A DNA stretch of 64,000 nucleotides from Lumbricus rubellus (GCA_945859605.1 OX243816.1:26127699-26191698); one strand, 5' to 3'; shown: positions 24,001 to 33,404, numbered from the stretch's first letter. Numbers and translations: made by a program. The notes: generated from the sequence alone by a model not told the origin.

Positions 24001-26970
24001 GCAAGGTTGGCTAAAGTAAGAGAAAGTAGGACTACAGTATGATAACAATTCATAAAATATTATGTTCATGAAAAAACCAACACTTTAGCGACACCAGACA
24101 GAAGCAATTCAACAATTCCTCCGGTGCAACACAACACAAAACAGATCATGAGCATAAATTGAGACAGATGAAGAAAGTAGTCCGTACTTCGCTGTTCAAG
24201 CGTTGATGAGTATAAAAGACAGATGAAGAAAGTAGTCCGTACTTCGCTGTTCAAGCGTTGATGAGTATAAAAGACAGATAAAGAAAGTAGTCCGTACTTC
24301 GCTGTTCAAGCGTTGATGAGTATAAAAGACAGATGAAGAAAGTAGTCCGTACTTCGCTGTTCAAGCGTTGATGAGTATAAAAGACAGATGAAGAAGTAGT
24401 CCGTACTTCGCTGTTCAAGCGTTGATGAGTATAAAAGACAGATGAAGAAAGTAGTCCATACTTCGCTGTTCAAGCGTTGATGAGTATAAAAGACAGATGA
24501 AGAAGTAGTCCGTACTTCGCTGTTCAAGCGTTGATGAGTATAAAAGACAGATGAAGAAAGTAGTCCGTACTTCGCTGTTCAAGCGTTGATGAGTATAAAA
24601 GACAGATGAAGAAAGTAGTCCTTACTTCGCTGTTCAAGTGTTTTGCTGTAGACAGTCACTGCCTCCTTCTGATCTTGTAAACTTCGATCAAATTCTGTCT
24701 GGTAATTTGAATTTTTTGTCATCAACTCATCGTGTTTCTTTTCATATCTAGAACATGCATGATTAAATTTCATTTGATAAATATTCAAAATGGCACCCCA
24801 ACAAAAGAACACTGGAAAAATAGAGCTAACACAAATGACAAGTGAATTTCTTTTTTAGATTGCACTGAAAAAAGATTCTGCTAAAGATAATTAATAATTA
24901 TCGAATGCCTCTAATGATACTATTGATTGGTATAATCAGCATATATATGAGATGGTAAAACTCCATACAAATAGTTTACCTACCTAAACCATTTATGTAG
25001 GTAATTTATTTGTATGTAGTTTGGGTTGCTAATCAATAGGCACCATCCAACTTCTATTTTAAACAAAAGATTACTTTACTCACTCCAACTTCTATTTAAG
25101 TAAAGAATTATTTTCATCACTCCAAACTGCACTTTAGGCAAACAATTTTTCCGCAATCCAATCGCTATTTAGGCAGAGAATTTGTTTTATCAGTCCAACT
25201 TCTATTAAAGCAAAGAATTAGTTTCAATATTCCACTTAACTATTTCTTTGTCGGCCTGTCTCCGACTTTGCAGCCCGTCGAGCTCTTCGCTCTGCGACAA
25301 TGGGGGACCTTTTGGTTCCTCGAGCTCGCACTTCTACAAGACAGCGCCAAGCCTTTTCTACTGTGGGTCCTGCTATCTGGAACGGCCTCCCTCTAAACTT
25401 GCGACTTATGCCTAGACTAAATTCACCTGCTTTTTATAAGTTGCTCAAAAACTATTATTTTAGCTGTGGCTGGACTAGGAGCGCCTCTGAGTAGGTTTCT
25501 TGAAGAAGCGGTATATAAATTCACGAAATAAATGAATGAATGAAAAGTTTAATTCAATCCAACAAACAACAAATACACATTTTAAATCATTCACATAATG
25601 CACCAACCAATAGTAGGTTTGGAATCATGCAATTCATTTGCCTAAACTATAGTTTACCATCTCATGTACATACTGCTGTGTAAAAGACATCATTAGAAGC
25701 CTTATATTATTATAAATTAGTCTTTGCACAATATTCTTTTATTCATTTCATAATACTAAGAAATTCAATTAATATTTCCTCTAATATATATCTGGTGCTA
25801 TTATGTCAGTGTTTTTTTTGTCAGACACCTTTTTTGTCGGGTCACCATTCGTAGTCATAATAGCAGAACTTTTCATACAAATTGAATAAGGCAGAATAAT
25901 TTAATGGAAAGTGAAGATACGCATCAATCTGCAAAAATTAATGGATGTAATTTAATCAACTGAAGAACATATGGTTTAAAATGTTTGCACATTCTGTTCA
26001 TGTAATTGAGTTCATCTATTATAGCAAGCAGTCTATGTTCATCTAGCATTGCCTTAAAGATGCTTTAACTAGAGGAGATACAAACAGCATAAAAACCTAT
26101 GATCCTAAAAAGATCATTTCTAACAATCAAAAATGGCACAAAGGCTAAAACAGGTTCTCATATGTTACTATGCTACCAATTGCGACACAAATGACAATTA
26201 GTAAAATTGATGAAGAATATCAACATCTTTTAATTCTTTGGCAGTTACGGTACATTGCTTATTGCTTGATGAATCTGATCATTGTTGAGTAAAATGAACA
26301 TAAACACTTAAAATCTTAAGAGACCTGGACACATCATACATAACCTTTTAATGTCTTTATTTTTCAACAACGTTTTGTCATGCAAAAGTAGACCAGTTTA
26401 TTTATTTACCTCAAAACTTGATAAAAACACGAAATAAAATATAATTTTTAAAATAAAAGCAGAATTGCAAATATTAAATTCATAAAAACCTTAATGAGCA
26501 GAATAAAATATAATCAAACAAAGCAATACATTGCCAACGGTAAAGCCATCTTGTCGCAAAGTCTCTTAAATAGCTAAATCGCTTATGAAACTTATTGTAA
26601 AATCAGCACATATGTTTTTCTGCGAAGTGCATACGATTCACTCGTCTTTTTCCTCTCTCTCTTCCATTTTTCTTGCCTTATTCTGTTGAAAATATCAGAA
26701 TGAAAAGTAGAGAGGATAGAATTATCGTCAAACTACATGTAAAACTCATCAAGCTACTGCAATGCTCAATCACACGCATGCACGTACACACACACCCAAA
26801 CACAAATGCATGCACACAAACCTGGTTAATCTTCTTTCAAGATCTTGTATTTCTATCACATAATATTCCCTTGACTGTTCATTTACGGTATCCACTGAAG
26901 ATGGGCCCTTGGCAGATTTCTTTTCTCCCTTCTTTTTCCCCAAACGTCCTTTTTTATTTTTAGGAGGCAT
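13084..26970 (-). CDS. CFAP157: CFAP157-like ciliary coiled-coil protein (nine-exon model)
   Basis: Joining nine phase-compatible exons gives a 461-residue protein. It has a Lys/Gly-rich start (MPPKNKKGRLGKKKG), then REYYVIEIQDLERRLTR, a long coiled coil through ETKDQLISENIIIG, and a block containing RVNQVAAAFRKVSHQEMAETTKR. These match the order and spacing of CFAP157 (C9orf117) as I know it: KEFY-x-IQIRDLEDRL, then the QETKDQLTTENIILG-type motif, then the RVN-x-VA-x-xF segment. Human CFAP157 is about 520 residues, so this model is slightly shorter. The vertebrate protein localises to basal bodies and is required for normal sperm flagella in mouse. An in-frame TAA nine bases upstream supports the start. 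Exons 1-8 are well supported and exon 9 is tentative. The introns contain three minisatellites and many transposons. Confidence 0.85.
14545..14919 (-). mobile_element. Mariner-type terminal remnant with internal duplication
   Basis: It ends GGCTCACCCTG followed by TA, the same terminus as the 19,993-21,379 element. Two ~110-base blocks (about 14,560-14,670 and 14,767-14,880) are imperfect direct repeats containing TTACTTTTGGCCAAGATAT. The other end was not found. Confidence 0.5.
14924..15092. repeat. (CATA)n / (CA)n microsatellite
   Basis: A compound tetra- and dinucleotide tract of about 170 bases, open in several frames as His/Thr/Tyr or Cys/Val/Met repeats. It lies in the candidate last intron of CFAP157 and the encoded peptides are artefacts. 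Confidence 0.9.
15269..15413 (-). CDS. CFAP157: CFAP157 exon 8
   Basis: Residues 376-423, DQNRDENNMNILEELYNLL then PVRTAWTAFNA. It resembles the family's post-coiled-coil segment with an acidic run followed by a leucine-rich helix. Acceptor GATTTTTAAG|GACC is unusual: its upstream tract is a GAT/GAC trinucleotide repeat instead of a clean polypyrimidine run. Donor GCAA|GTAAAG, phase 1 exit. Confidence 0.7.
15421..15605. repeat. (ATC/GTC/ATA)n trinucleotide tract
   Basis: Degenerate ATC, ATA and GTC triplets run directly up to the acceptor of CFAP157 exon 8, so they form its branch-point and pyrimidine region on the - strand. Confidence 0.85.
16327..16477 (-). CDS. CFAP157: CFAP157 exon 7
   Basis: Residues 326-375, EEVVKVSFKGDQLKSEVEKV and then QLKEEDGAIDALTKVITEAA. 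Acceptor TTTCATCAG|AGAGG. The donor TTGATG|GTTATT is a weak match to consensus. It is chosen because exon 8 continues in phase 0; reading through would end after 17 more codons. A 34-bp minisatellite lies about 50 bases upstream of the acceptor. Confidence 0.75.
16529..16796. repeat. 34-bp minisatellite, about 8 copies
   Basis: The unit TTAATCATGTGTCACAGTCC plus 14 further bases is repeated about eight times with almost no divergence. It sits in the CFAP157 intron just upstream of exon 7. The unit is not a copy of an exon junction. Confidence 0.95.
17699..17829 (-). CDS. CFAP157: CFAP157 exon 6
   Basis: Residues 282-324, ICSLLEAQCELQKKALIQCD onward, heptad-like coiled coil. Acceptor ATTTTACAG|ATATGC and donor TTGCAG|GTTAGA; 131 bases, entering in phase 0 and leaving in phase 2. 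Sequence similarity to the family is weaker here, but splice phases agree on both sides. Confidence 0.8.
18464..18489 (-). repeat. Isolated 15-bp unit left of the LINE
   Basis: GCTTACCTTACGACTGCTTA at 18,465-18,484 is the same unit that repeats at 19,381-19,616. The LINE fragment separates the two blocks, which suggests a single array was split by insertion. Confidence 0.7.
18490..19378 (+). mobile_element. 5'-truncated LINE, reverse transcriptase C-terminus
   Basis: A + strand frame (from about 18,490) reads SIGIIKRVSYLLSSHVLTNL followed by YPYLTYSNLIW. These match the thumb/C-terminal region of Jockey/CR1-like non-LTR reverse transcriptases. Frameshifts and stops follow, then a 3'UTR-like stretch ending TTGTGATCAATAAAAATATG. 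Both flanks carry the CCTTACGACTGCTTA unit, so it probably inserted inside the CFAP157 exon-5 minisatellite. Confidence 0.65.
19381..19616 (-). repeat. 15-bp splice-donor minisatellite, 15 copies
   Basis: On the - strand each unit is GTAAGCAGTCGTAAG. Fourteen of the 15 copies are immediately followed by GTAAG, giving a consensus AAG|GTAAGC donor. One copy is AAA|GTAAGC, one is followed by GTAAGG, and the copy farthest from the exon is followed by GTGGAC. A 9-base in-frame insertion lies near 19,471-19,479. All units are in frame with CFAP157 exon 5 and would encode VSSRK repeats. Confidence 0.95.
19602..19869 (-). CDS. CFAP157: CFAP157 exon 5, shortest donor choice
   Basis: Residues 193-281 from MKGQMLSRVNQVAAAFRK to TKNCISSRK. 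Acceptor TATTGCAG|GATGAAG; first donor AGTCGTAAG|GTAAGC at 19,602/19,601. The donor is the first of a 15-bp array that repeats it, and the frame stays open through the whole array to a stop near 19,332. Which donor is used in vivo cannot be told from sequence. The alternatives add multiples of VSSRK. Exon 6 enters in phase 0, which all array donors satisfy. Confidence 0.85.
19884..19955 (+). repeat. (CA)n microsatellite
   Basis: A CA tract with TACA interruptions starts about 15 bases upstream (in transcript sense) of the CFAP157 exon-5 acceptor. Confidence 0.9.
19993..21379 (-). mobile_element. Mariner-type element with decayed transposase
   Basis: The ends CAGGGTGGCTCAAAAA and TTGAGCCACCCTG are flanked by TA on both sides. 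Reading the - strand between about 20,610 and 20,340, pieces of a mariner-family transposase appear in shifting frames: QQDGAPAYSHG, then GDW and SPDLNPF. The catalytic motif order is recognisable, but frames are broken, so this is a dead copy. It occupies the intron between CFAP157 exons 5 and 4. Confidence 0.75.
20340..20615 (-). pseudogene. Mariner-family transposase pseudogene
   Basis: The - strand complement encodes QQDGAPAYSHG (around 20,590-20,610) and SPDLNPF (around 20,480-20,500), the segments that carry the second and third catalytic acidic residues in D-D-D mariner transposases. At least two frameshifts separate them. Confidence 0.65.
21776..21929 (-). CDS. CFAP157: CFAP157 exon 4
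   Basis: Residues 142-191, starting THLAQLDDFKLRKSELNAKL and ending DVLAKD, with Arg192 split across the junction. Acceptor TTTATCTAG|GTACTC and donor GACAG|GTGACG; 154 bases. The neighbouring intron to its 3' side carries a 1.4-kb mariner-type element. Confidence 0.9.
22062..22137 (-). mobile_element. Short LINE reverse transcriptase fragment
   Basis: The - strand reads RRSFSVAGPRTWNGLPVASR, the conserved C-terminal block of CR1/L2-like reverse transcriptases. Only about 75 bases are left. Confidence 0.6.
22154..23154 (-). mobile_element. Mariner-type element (CACCGTGATTC family), copy 1
   Basis: The ends CACCGTGATTCAAAAA and TTTTGAATCACGGTG are flanked by TA. Sub-terminal repeats containing TAAGCCAAA and TCTCTAATGCCTGA occur on both sides. 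The interior complement holds a decayed transposase C-terminus (VWDGLDQRIIDDA near 22,570-22,605). The related copy at 61,627-62,846 retains more of the transposase. Confidence 0.75.
23161..23420 (+). mobile_element. Truncated mariner-type terminus
   Basis: It starts CAGGGTGGCTCAAAAAAAG after TA, matching the terminal repeat of the 19,993 element, and abuts the preceding element. No matching right end was found. The phrase AATGTGTCCCCCTTGCTTCT is reminiscent of the decayed 3' transposase end in sibling elements. Confidence 0.5.
23789..23938 (-). CDS. CFAP157: CFAP157 exon 3
   Basis: Residues 92-140, bounded by TTGTGCAG|TACATG and CATTG|GTATGA (150 bases). It encodes HELADIKDRLIGLQQAKD and the family signature ETKDQLISENIIIG. 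The split codon with exon 2 gives Ile91. Confidence 0.9.
24181..24640 (-). repeat. 55-bp minisatellite derived from exon-2 donor region
   Basis: About eight units of 54-55 bases follow the genuine exon-2 end. Each contains CTTGAACAGCGAA|GTACGG, that is the last 13 exon bases and a donor-like GT, followed by CTTTCTTCATCTGTC and more intronic sequence. The true donor is GTAAGG; the array copies have GTACGG, with one GTATGG, both weaker matches to the donor consensus. Confidence 0.9.
24626..24747 (-). CDS. CFAP157: CFAP157 exon 2
   Basis: Residues 51-90 continue the coiled coil (RYEKKHDELMTKNSNYQ and then QDQKEAVTVYSKTLEQR). Acceptor TGTTCTAG|ATATG and donor GCGAA|GTAAGG bound it, 122 bases, entering in phase 2 and leaving in phase 1. 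The last 13 bases and the donor were copied into the 55-bp minisatellite that begins right here in the intron. Confidence 0.9.
25245..25540 (+). mobile_element. CR1/L2-like LINE 3' end
   Basis: The + strand frame at 25,300-25,494 reads RQAFSTVGPAIWNGLPLNLR and ends in CGWTRSASE. It is followed by the GGAGCGCCTCTGAGTAGG tail and TATATAAATTCACG. This is the extreme C-terminus of a non-LTR reverse transcriptase plus its 3'UTR, 5'-truncated, lying in the first CFAP157 intron. Confidence 0.75.
26822..26970 (-). CDS. CFAP157: CFAP157 exon 1 (start codon)
   Basis: Encodes residues 1-49 plus two bases of Arg50: a basic, low-complexity N-terminus, then the start of the coiled coil (REYYVIEIQDLERRLTR). 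It ends ACCAG|GTTTGT. Nine bases upstream of the ATG is an in-frame TAA. Just before that is a strong acceptor (TTTCTTTGCTGCTGTAG|TAAGG), so the 5'UTR is probably spliced from a further upstream non-coding exon. Confidence 0.9.
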
Positions 26971-27339
26971 ACCACCTTACTACAGCAGCAAAGAAAAGAA
27001 AAACTGTAAACATGACAATTCCTATATAGCTTTATGCATAGCAAGAAAAATGCATTATAAATGCAATGCTTCACAAAATTAATGTCAATCATCACTACCA
27101 GTCTCAACAGATCAGAACGGCACATGAAAATTTAAATTAGATTTTCATTTGTCTCCTTTAATTTTCAACAGCTTTTATATCGAAGCAGAACTGAAGCCAT
27201 GTTGAGTGGCTCGATCAACATGTGTTCAAACTTTATCAATCAATAGAAATAGCACCCATTCAATATCCATACTCAGAAGCACTCTTGATTCAGGCCAAGC
27301 AGAATAGAATATACTTGATCACCTACCAGAATGGGGGGT

Positions 27340-27600
27340 GGGCTTAGCTAAATGGTAACATGCTGGCACGAAGAGCAGAAAGAAGCAGGTTTGAAAGTCC
27401 ACTAGCCCCACACGGTCGACTCAGCCTTTCACTCCCAAGAGGGCAGCAGCAAAATGAGCAGCAGCTTCACTGCACAGATTGGGCTCGGCGAAGAGACATG
27501 ACCACCTACCACCAACGTATGGCAATGCCACCTAAGGGCTGATGGCCTGACGCCAGAGATGCTAGTGAATCGAGTATGGGCATTTACCTTTTACCTCCTG
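27340..27600 (+). mobile_element. Possible tRNA-derived SINE
   Basis: GGCTTAGCTAAATGGTAACA resembles a pol III A box region and GCAGGTTTGAAAGTCC about 40 bases later resembles a B box. The downstream body has no coding potential. This copy is degenerate and its 3' boundary is a guess. Confidence 0.45.
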
Positions 27601-27793
27601 CTAGAATGGATACAAGGGGACCCTGGAGAAAGATGCATATTCAGACAAAGTTTTTTCCATGTAATCGAAAAAAAATGTTTCATATGCTGATCGTGGAAAA
27701 TGCTTGGAACTGAAAAGTAGCTGTGCATGCAAAAGTAACAGCCATGCCTGAGTGGGTGGTAGAGCAGAAGCTGCACCTTCTGTGAGATGAGAC

Positions 27794-28043
27794 CAGGGCT
27801 GAAAGTGAGCCGAGTCGGTCCGGGTCTGCAACCCGAGATAGATTTTTGAGGCCTGCTGTTGCCGAGTCTCAGCAGGGTCGCAAAAACGGTCGCCAGGTGC
27901 CAAAACTAGGTAAAAATTGTATGATTTTGGATAATTATGGGCAAACGACTTTAAAAAACGTCGTCAGAAAAATTTACGAGTCAAAGGCGTGTTCGTCCGC
28001 CAAAGTCAGACCCGGCAGCTTTTTCAAACCACTTTCAGCCCTG
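27794..28043. mobile_element. hAT-type MITE with GATGAGAC duplication
   Basis: The ends CAGGGCTGAAAGTG and CACTTTCAGCCCTG are inverted complements, apart from an inner mismatch. GATGAGAC occurs directly on both sides (27,786-27,793 and 28,044-28,051). The 250-base body is non-coding. Confidence 0.8.
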
Positions 28044-28175
28044 GATGAGACAGAGCAGAAAAGCTCTTACCGATAGATGACACACGAAAGAGGTAACGCC
28101 AGACCAAGGGAATTAAAAAAGGGGATGCATTAGGTAGAAGGGGAGCCTTCCATACACATTTTAATACCAGATTAG

Positions 28176-29289
28176 CAGTTATGTAGTCGAGTCCACCTGA
28201 GCCGAGTCCGAGTCCAAAGGGGTTCGAGTCCCAGTCACTAAGTATCGAGTCCAAGTTCGAGTCCAGTAACACCAGGATCCACTGAAACACTCAACAGGAC
28301 TATTATGGCATAAAAAATATCGATAGTACTGTATATGGAAAATAATTAATATAATTTATCCAAATTGAACTTTAATTAAAAATACTGAATTTTATAAAGT
28401 TTTGTTTGATAATCTGGCGAAATGGAATGGATAGGCTACAAATTCTTCCATTGCCAAACAAGTTCAACAGGCGCACTTGAGGAGTCTCTTATGTTGAGAT
28501 TTGCAATCAAAACTGCCACCCATCAGCAATGCCTTTGCTTTTAAAGTAGCCTAAATGTTCGGAGACTGTGGTATGAGGAAATGGGGTCCATCCACTGTGT
28601 CAATATCATTTGCCCTCCAATACCCCAGCACAGACCGATTAAGTGCTACGACACTGCCTGCACGTTGCAATCGACTAATTGTATAGTATCTGATCTATTA
28701 ATGGCCCGGTTCCAAGATCAGAGAAGTTCTAATAGCCACCAGCCACAAATAGCCAATAGACACATTCAACCTCTATTCTCATTTGTCTTATCTGTAAACA
28801 TTTAGATAAATTAGAAATCTATGCCCTATCTGATCAGCCCATCAAGTGTCAAAATATCAAGTTCGATCGTATGCATGCCATGGATGACTGGTTATGCATG
28901 TATGTGTTTCTATAAGCTAAAGTTCAGATATTTACTATCGCCCCTCCCGTAACCCCACACCGACCATACATCAAATACACCTGTAATTAACTTCGCTCGC
29001 ACTGGACCCAGCCATCCATCACATTACTTCAATGTCAGATCCAGTGGTCTACAAAGGCTCCTTTGTTTGAGTTGAGTGATGAACAAAGCAGACAAAATGT
29101 TTGAATTGGTTGGGGAAACTTGTGGCAATACAGGTTGTGGCCTGTTCCACGGAGAATTCGTCAAATTTCGAGTCCAGGGTTTCGAGTCCAAGTCCGAGTC
29201 CTGACTGTCCGAGTCCAAGTCCGAGTCCGCAGAAAATCGGTCTTGAGTCGGACTCGAGTCTTTTGTCGGACTCGAGTCCTACATCACTG
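28176..29289. mobile_element. hAT-type element with CAGATTAG duplication
   Basis: The left end CAGTTATGTAGTCGAGTCC and right end GAGTCCTACATCACTG are imperfect inverted repeats. CAGATTAG flanks both (28,168-28,175 and 29,290-29,297). Both sub-terminal regions are arrays of GAGTCC/GAGTCCAA hexamer-like units. No transposase was found. Confidence 0.75.
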
Positions 29290-29326
29290 CAGATTAGTCT
29301 GAGAAAACACGCCGATTAGACATGCA

Positions 29327-29361
<35 letters not shown>

Positions 29362-29365
29362 CCTC

Positions 29366-29500
29366 TAACCTGCGTTCCCAACCTCGGAACATATCTGGCA
29401 CATTCTATAGATTGCTTAAGACTTTTCTTTTGGACCAGACCTGGGTCGGGAGCGCCTCTGAGTAGAGCCCTTAAAGAGGCGCTATATGAATCACATAGAT
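29366..29500 (+). mobile_element. LINE 3' end fragment
   Basis: The frame reads FYRLLKTFLLDQTWVGSASE, then the tail GGAGCGCCTCTGAGTAG and GAGGCGCTATATGAATCA. It belongs to the same family as 25,245-25,540 and 33,405-33,650. Confidence 0.65.
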
Positions 29501-29699
29501 AGATCTTTATAGGGATTTTAGCATGTATTTTTGTCCTGAATGCACACTAAATTTTGCAGCCATTGACCTGAAACCTTCTATTTAGACAGAGGGGATCCAT
29601 CCGATATTTACTTCGGGATTCTGGTTTCTGGGATTCGGGTAACATCCAGTGCTATGCGGTGTTGACTCCATTGATGTTGTTGTAAATTCACAATTCACG

Positions 29700-30800
29700 G
29701 CACCACTGAATCAGTGAGAATTTAGCAAAAAGTATTAACACCGAACATTCTGACAACATAGAAACTTAACTTGTCTTTAATCACACAAAATCAGTCATTA
29801 ACAGTGTAAACATAGATTTTTATTACCTTGTCTACTTTGGCTGTTTTGCTAATAATTCTGCCGCCATTGATAAACAAAATTCGGGCACTGAGCAACAGCG
29901 GATCACGTGGCACAGATCACTTGTTGCGTTTGAAGCCGACGAGCTTTATACGTCATCCAAAATACGAAGTAAAGAAAACAAGGCTGCGTATCAATAGGCC
30001 TACTATTGCTTTAACCGGTTGCGGTCTGTAATCGAATTGAGGGATAAATTAAACAAATTATATTGAAAACAAACAGTACGTCGATTTGCATAGCTGCCTG
30101 TTGACAATTTTTTCATATCATATGATTCTAACGACGCCATTTTAAAAGTGAGCTCTCGCATAAGACCACAATGACGTAACCTGGCCTATAGCAGACATGT
30201 CTGTAAGCTACAACAAAATATGCACGTCTGTGTAACCTGTATAGGCTAATTACGTCTATCGGTCTACCTAATGCGCAAACTACGAGCCGTTAGAAAGAAA
30301 ATGTATGCAAGTGTGAGTACTTAATTCTTATTGCATTCTGCCTTCCTTCAAGAGGTGCTCCCGACTTGAATGCGGACACTTAAGCTAATCGGGGTTTCAC
30401 GCATATAAGCGCATTCGCTATTGCGAATGAGGATCTTATTCAGGGTTCCAAGTTCCAACCTTACAAGCTTGATTTGCACCAGCAACCTTTCGGCTCCAAG
30501 ACTTCGAAGTTCGAACAAATATCTACTGCACCACCGCCCCCAATAACATATGCAACACTTAGAGATATTGTTATAGCCATTTTGGGTTTCATTTATCCGG
30601 AATATGGCGCTGGTATTTAGAAGTTGGTCATTTAGAACGCGTTTGATAATGAGGGCAGAAGTTCGTCAAAAATGCCATAGGCCTACTGCTAATCTCTATT
30701 TACATACTTGCAGACATTACGCACTTAATATTGGTATCGGGGAACCGGTACAATAGTCACGCCGCCATTTTGATGGCGGATTGAAAGCTTTGTTTACAGT
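29700..30800. promoter_or_regulatory. CpG-richer interval with YY1-like motifs
   Basis: It lies between the divergently oriented CFAP157 and PBX genes. CpG is visibly more frequent than in the flanks. GCCGCCAT or CGCCATTTT motifs occur near 29,860, 30,134 and 30,769, the last as a palindrome (GCCGCCATTTTGATGGCGG). ATGGCGGC-type sites are bound by YY1 in animals and cluster near transcription starts. Placing a promoter here is inference; the first non-coding exon of either gene could start here. Confidence 0.25.
30340..30550 (-). mobile_element. tRNA-headed SINE copy, - strand
   Basis: The - strand reads GGTGGTGCAGTAGATATTTG, a Box A-like head, then GGAGCCGAAAGGTTG and a tail CATTCAAGTCGGGAGCACCT. 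The same head-to-tail order appears in the SINE at 63,440. It is diverged. Confidence 0.5.
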
Positions 30801-31246
30801 CGAAGGTTTCCTAATTATTATTAATATGTTACTATATAAATAAGTTTATTTACATTTTTTTGCTCACTTTTGTGATTTTTATTGTGCATGTGGTTATTCA
30901 TAGAGTGATTTGTCAAAGTTCATGACTTTTATAGGTTTTAAACGATTTTACGATGTATTAACCCCCAGTTGCGCTGTGCATCATGAATCGCGGAAATACA
31001 GTTAAGTTATGTTATGCCGAGCGTACGCCTTACGCGAACAAATTGTAATGCATTGGTTTGAGCATTTGAAATGTTCTGATTAAGTTGTGATTGCGTACTT
31101 ATGAATTAGTTAATGCATTACAACAGTTCATTTTAGACTTAATGGCAACGTGTAAGGGGTAAACCATAATCACCAGAACGCTGAAAATGCACGAAACGTC
31201 AATTTCTCGAGACCATTTGTATAGAAAACGGCCGAACTCCCGAAAA

Positions 31247-31772
31247 CAAATTTTGGTACAGTTGAATACTTTGACCAGGCTCCAAATTTCACAAAATTTT
31301 ACGTGGGCATACCTGGCACCCAATGTACTCAAACGCACCTATTCCCGATTTCCGCAAACGCCCCTGGAATTTGTTATGAATTTTTGAAAATCCCATGTTA
31401 ATCAATGCAATATCGCCGGAAAATATTAGTTTATTTATATCGGAAGTCACCGTGCGCATGCGCAAGAAATTATTTATATAGCGCAGTGTTTTAAAACGTT
31501 TTATTATGACTCTACTAAGACATTTTAAAACACTGCGCTATATAAATAATTTCTTGCACATGCGCACGGTGACTTCCGATATAAATAAACTAATATTTTC
31601 CGGCGATATTGCATTGATTAACATTGGATTTTCAAAAATTCATAACAAATTCCAGGGGCGTTTGCGGAAATCGGGAATAGGTGCGTTTGAGTACATTGGG
31701 TGCCAGGTATGCCCACGTAAAATTTTGTGAAATTTGGAGCCTGGTCAAAGTGTTCAACTGTACCCAAATTTT
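31247..31772. repeat. Foldback palindrome with 250-bp arms
   Basis: The left arm (31,247-31,498) and right arm (31,521-31,772) are nearly perfect inverted complements around a ~22-base spacer. The innermost paired bases include GCGCAGTGTTTTAAAA. The arms contain the segment CACCGTGCGCATGCGCAAG, with a single A/C difference between arms. No protein-coding content is recognised. Confidence 0.9.
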
Positions 31773-31785
31773 TGCGTTGAAATAA

Positions 31786-32501
31786 GGTAGGGGTAAATGA
31801 CGGCTCGGTAGCAAGTAAACATTATGGCCGCCGCAGATAGGTGCAGAATAGAGCGGCCTGAGCTACGGCAATCGATAGCCCAATGTTTCCGCGTGCCCAC
31901 TGACGTACGGCCCAATGTTTTCGCGAAAGTAAATAGGTCAAAATACCATAAAAAGGTATATTTTCAGAAAGATTAATACTGTTATATAGGCTAAAGAGCA
32001 CACCAAAATAGATTGACCTTGACACATTGGCCGCCAGTTACGAGATATCTCGTGGTTAAAAAACCTTCCCGCACGTGCCAGCTACGATAGAATTTTTGTT
32101 ATCTCGTAGTTAAAATACATAGCGATATACACAGGCACTGACGCACGCTCAATAATTTGTGGGTTAATGAGGCAGGACGAGGTGTGACAGGGTACATAAG
32201 GGCGAAATGATGTAGGGGTCTAGTAAAAATGGGAGGTGGGTTTAGTGGAATCAGTCCGGGGTGGGGTGCAGTGGGGAGGAATGACAACAAGTGAAACGTT
32301 ATTTTTAAATGAATTTTATAGTTAAATTATTTTGTGGTTTTGACTTACTTTCGCGAAAGCATTGGGCTATATATCGCCATACGTCAGTGGGCACGCGGAA
32401 ACCTTGGGCTATCGATCGCCGTAGCTCAGGCCACTCTATTGTGCACCTATCTGCAGCAGCCATAGTGTTTACTTGCTACCGAGCCGTCAATTACCTCTAC
32501 C
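31786..32501. mobile_element. DNA transposon with TGAAATAA duplication
   Basis: The ends GGTAGGGGTAAATGACGG and CCGTCAATTACCTCTACC form long imperfect inverted repeats of about 150 bases, through AGCCCAATGTTTTCGCG. TGAAATAA flanks both sides (31,778-31,785 and 32,502-32,509). Eight-base duplication fits hAT- or P-like transposons. No transposase frame. Confidence 0.7.
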
Positions 32502-33404
32502 TGAAATAAATTCATGACGTAATGGTCCTGTCAGTGTTATTGATAACACACTTCTGTGTCTAAAAATCATTGGGTCATGGGAAAATGATTTCGGAATCCA
32601 GCACTAAATTCGTTCTGGGGATTCGGGCCGTATCCAACGTAAAAAGGCTGGAACGTAGGAATCCTTCGATACCCTAATTCCCAAATTTGAAGTTCGGTTG
32701 GATCCTCTGAATCTGTTTTCTAATTGAACATAAAATTTGCATTTAAAATCTCACTGTTGGGTTTCATGATGCACTATTCAGGAGATTAATGGACAAATCA
32801 ATGCTGCTATTAATGTATGTCTGAGTATTGTACAGTTCAGTGTATTAAATTGAGCAAAAACTTCCACAGTGCAATTGACGTATTAATTGTAATTGTAATT
32901 GTAATTGAACATTTATATAGCGCCGCTCACAGATTCAGTAGCGCGTGTGCAGTATAAAAGATAGAAAGCAGGTAACTGGGATGGAACTCTGCGTCAGCTG
33001 ATATGAGACCAGTGACCAGATTTGAGCGAGTTGAGCAAAAAACAACGTGTTTCTTACAAAGATGTTAGTCTACAATTTGCTTGTGATTATCGTTGCATTA
33101 CCAGTTGTTTCAACGGCTGAGTATCAATATCCTATGCCTGAGATGTGTTAGAGTGGATTAGAAAATTAAAATTTCTTTCCATAGAAATGTGTGGCTTGTA
33201 TTGTGCATGCTCTGAAAGAGAGACGGATGGATGGAGATTGACATTTACATGGCTTGTGTTAGTGGGCTTGTCTACCATTTAGCATGATTAATTCAGGCCG
33301 TACTTTTATAAAAGTTTATACAAATTCTGGACTGTAACCTGTCATCATAAAGAAATTAAGAAGAAAAAAACCATAGAATAGACAAGAATGGTGTCATTGG
33401 AATC

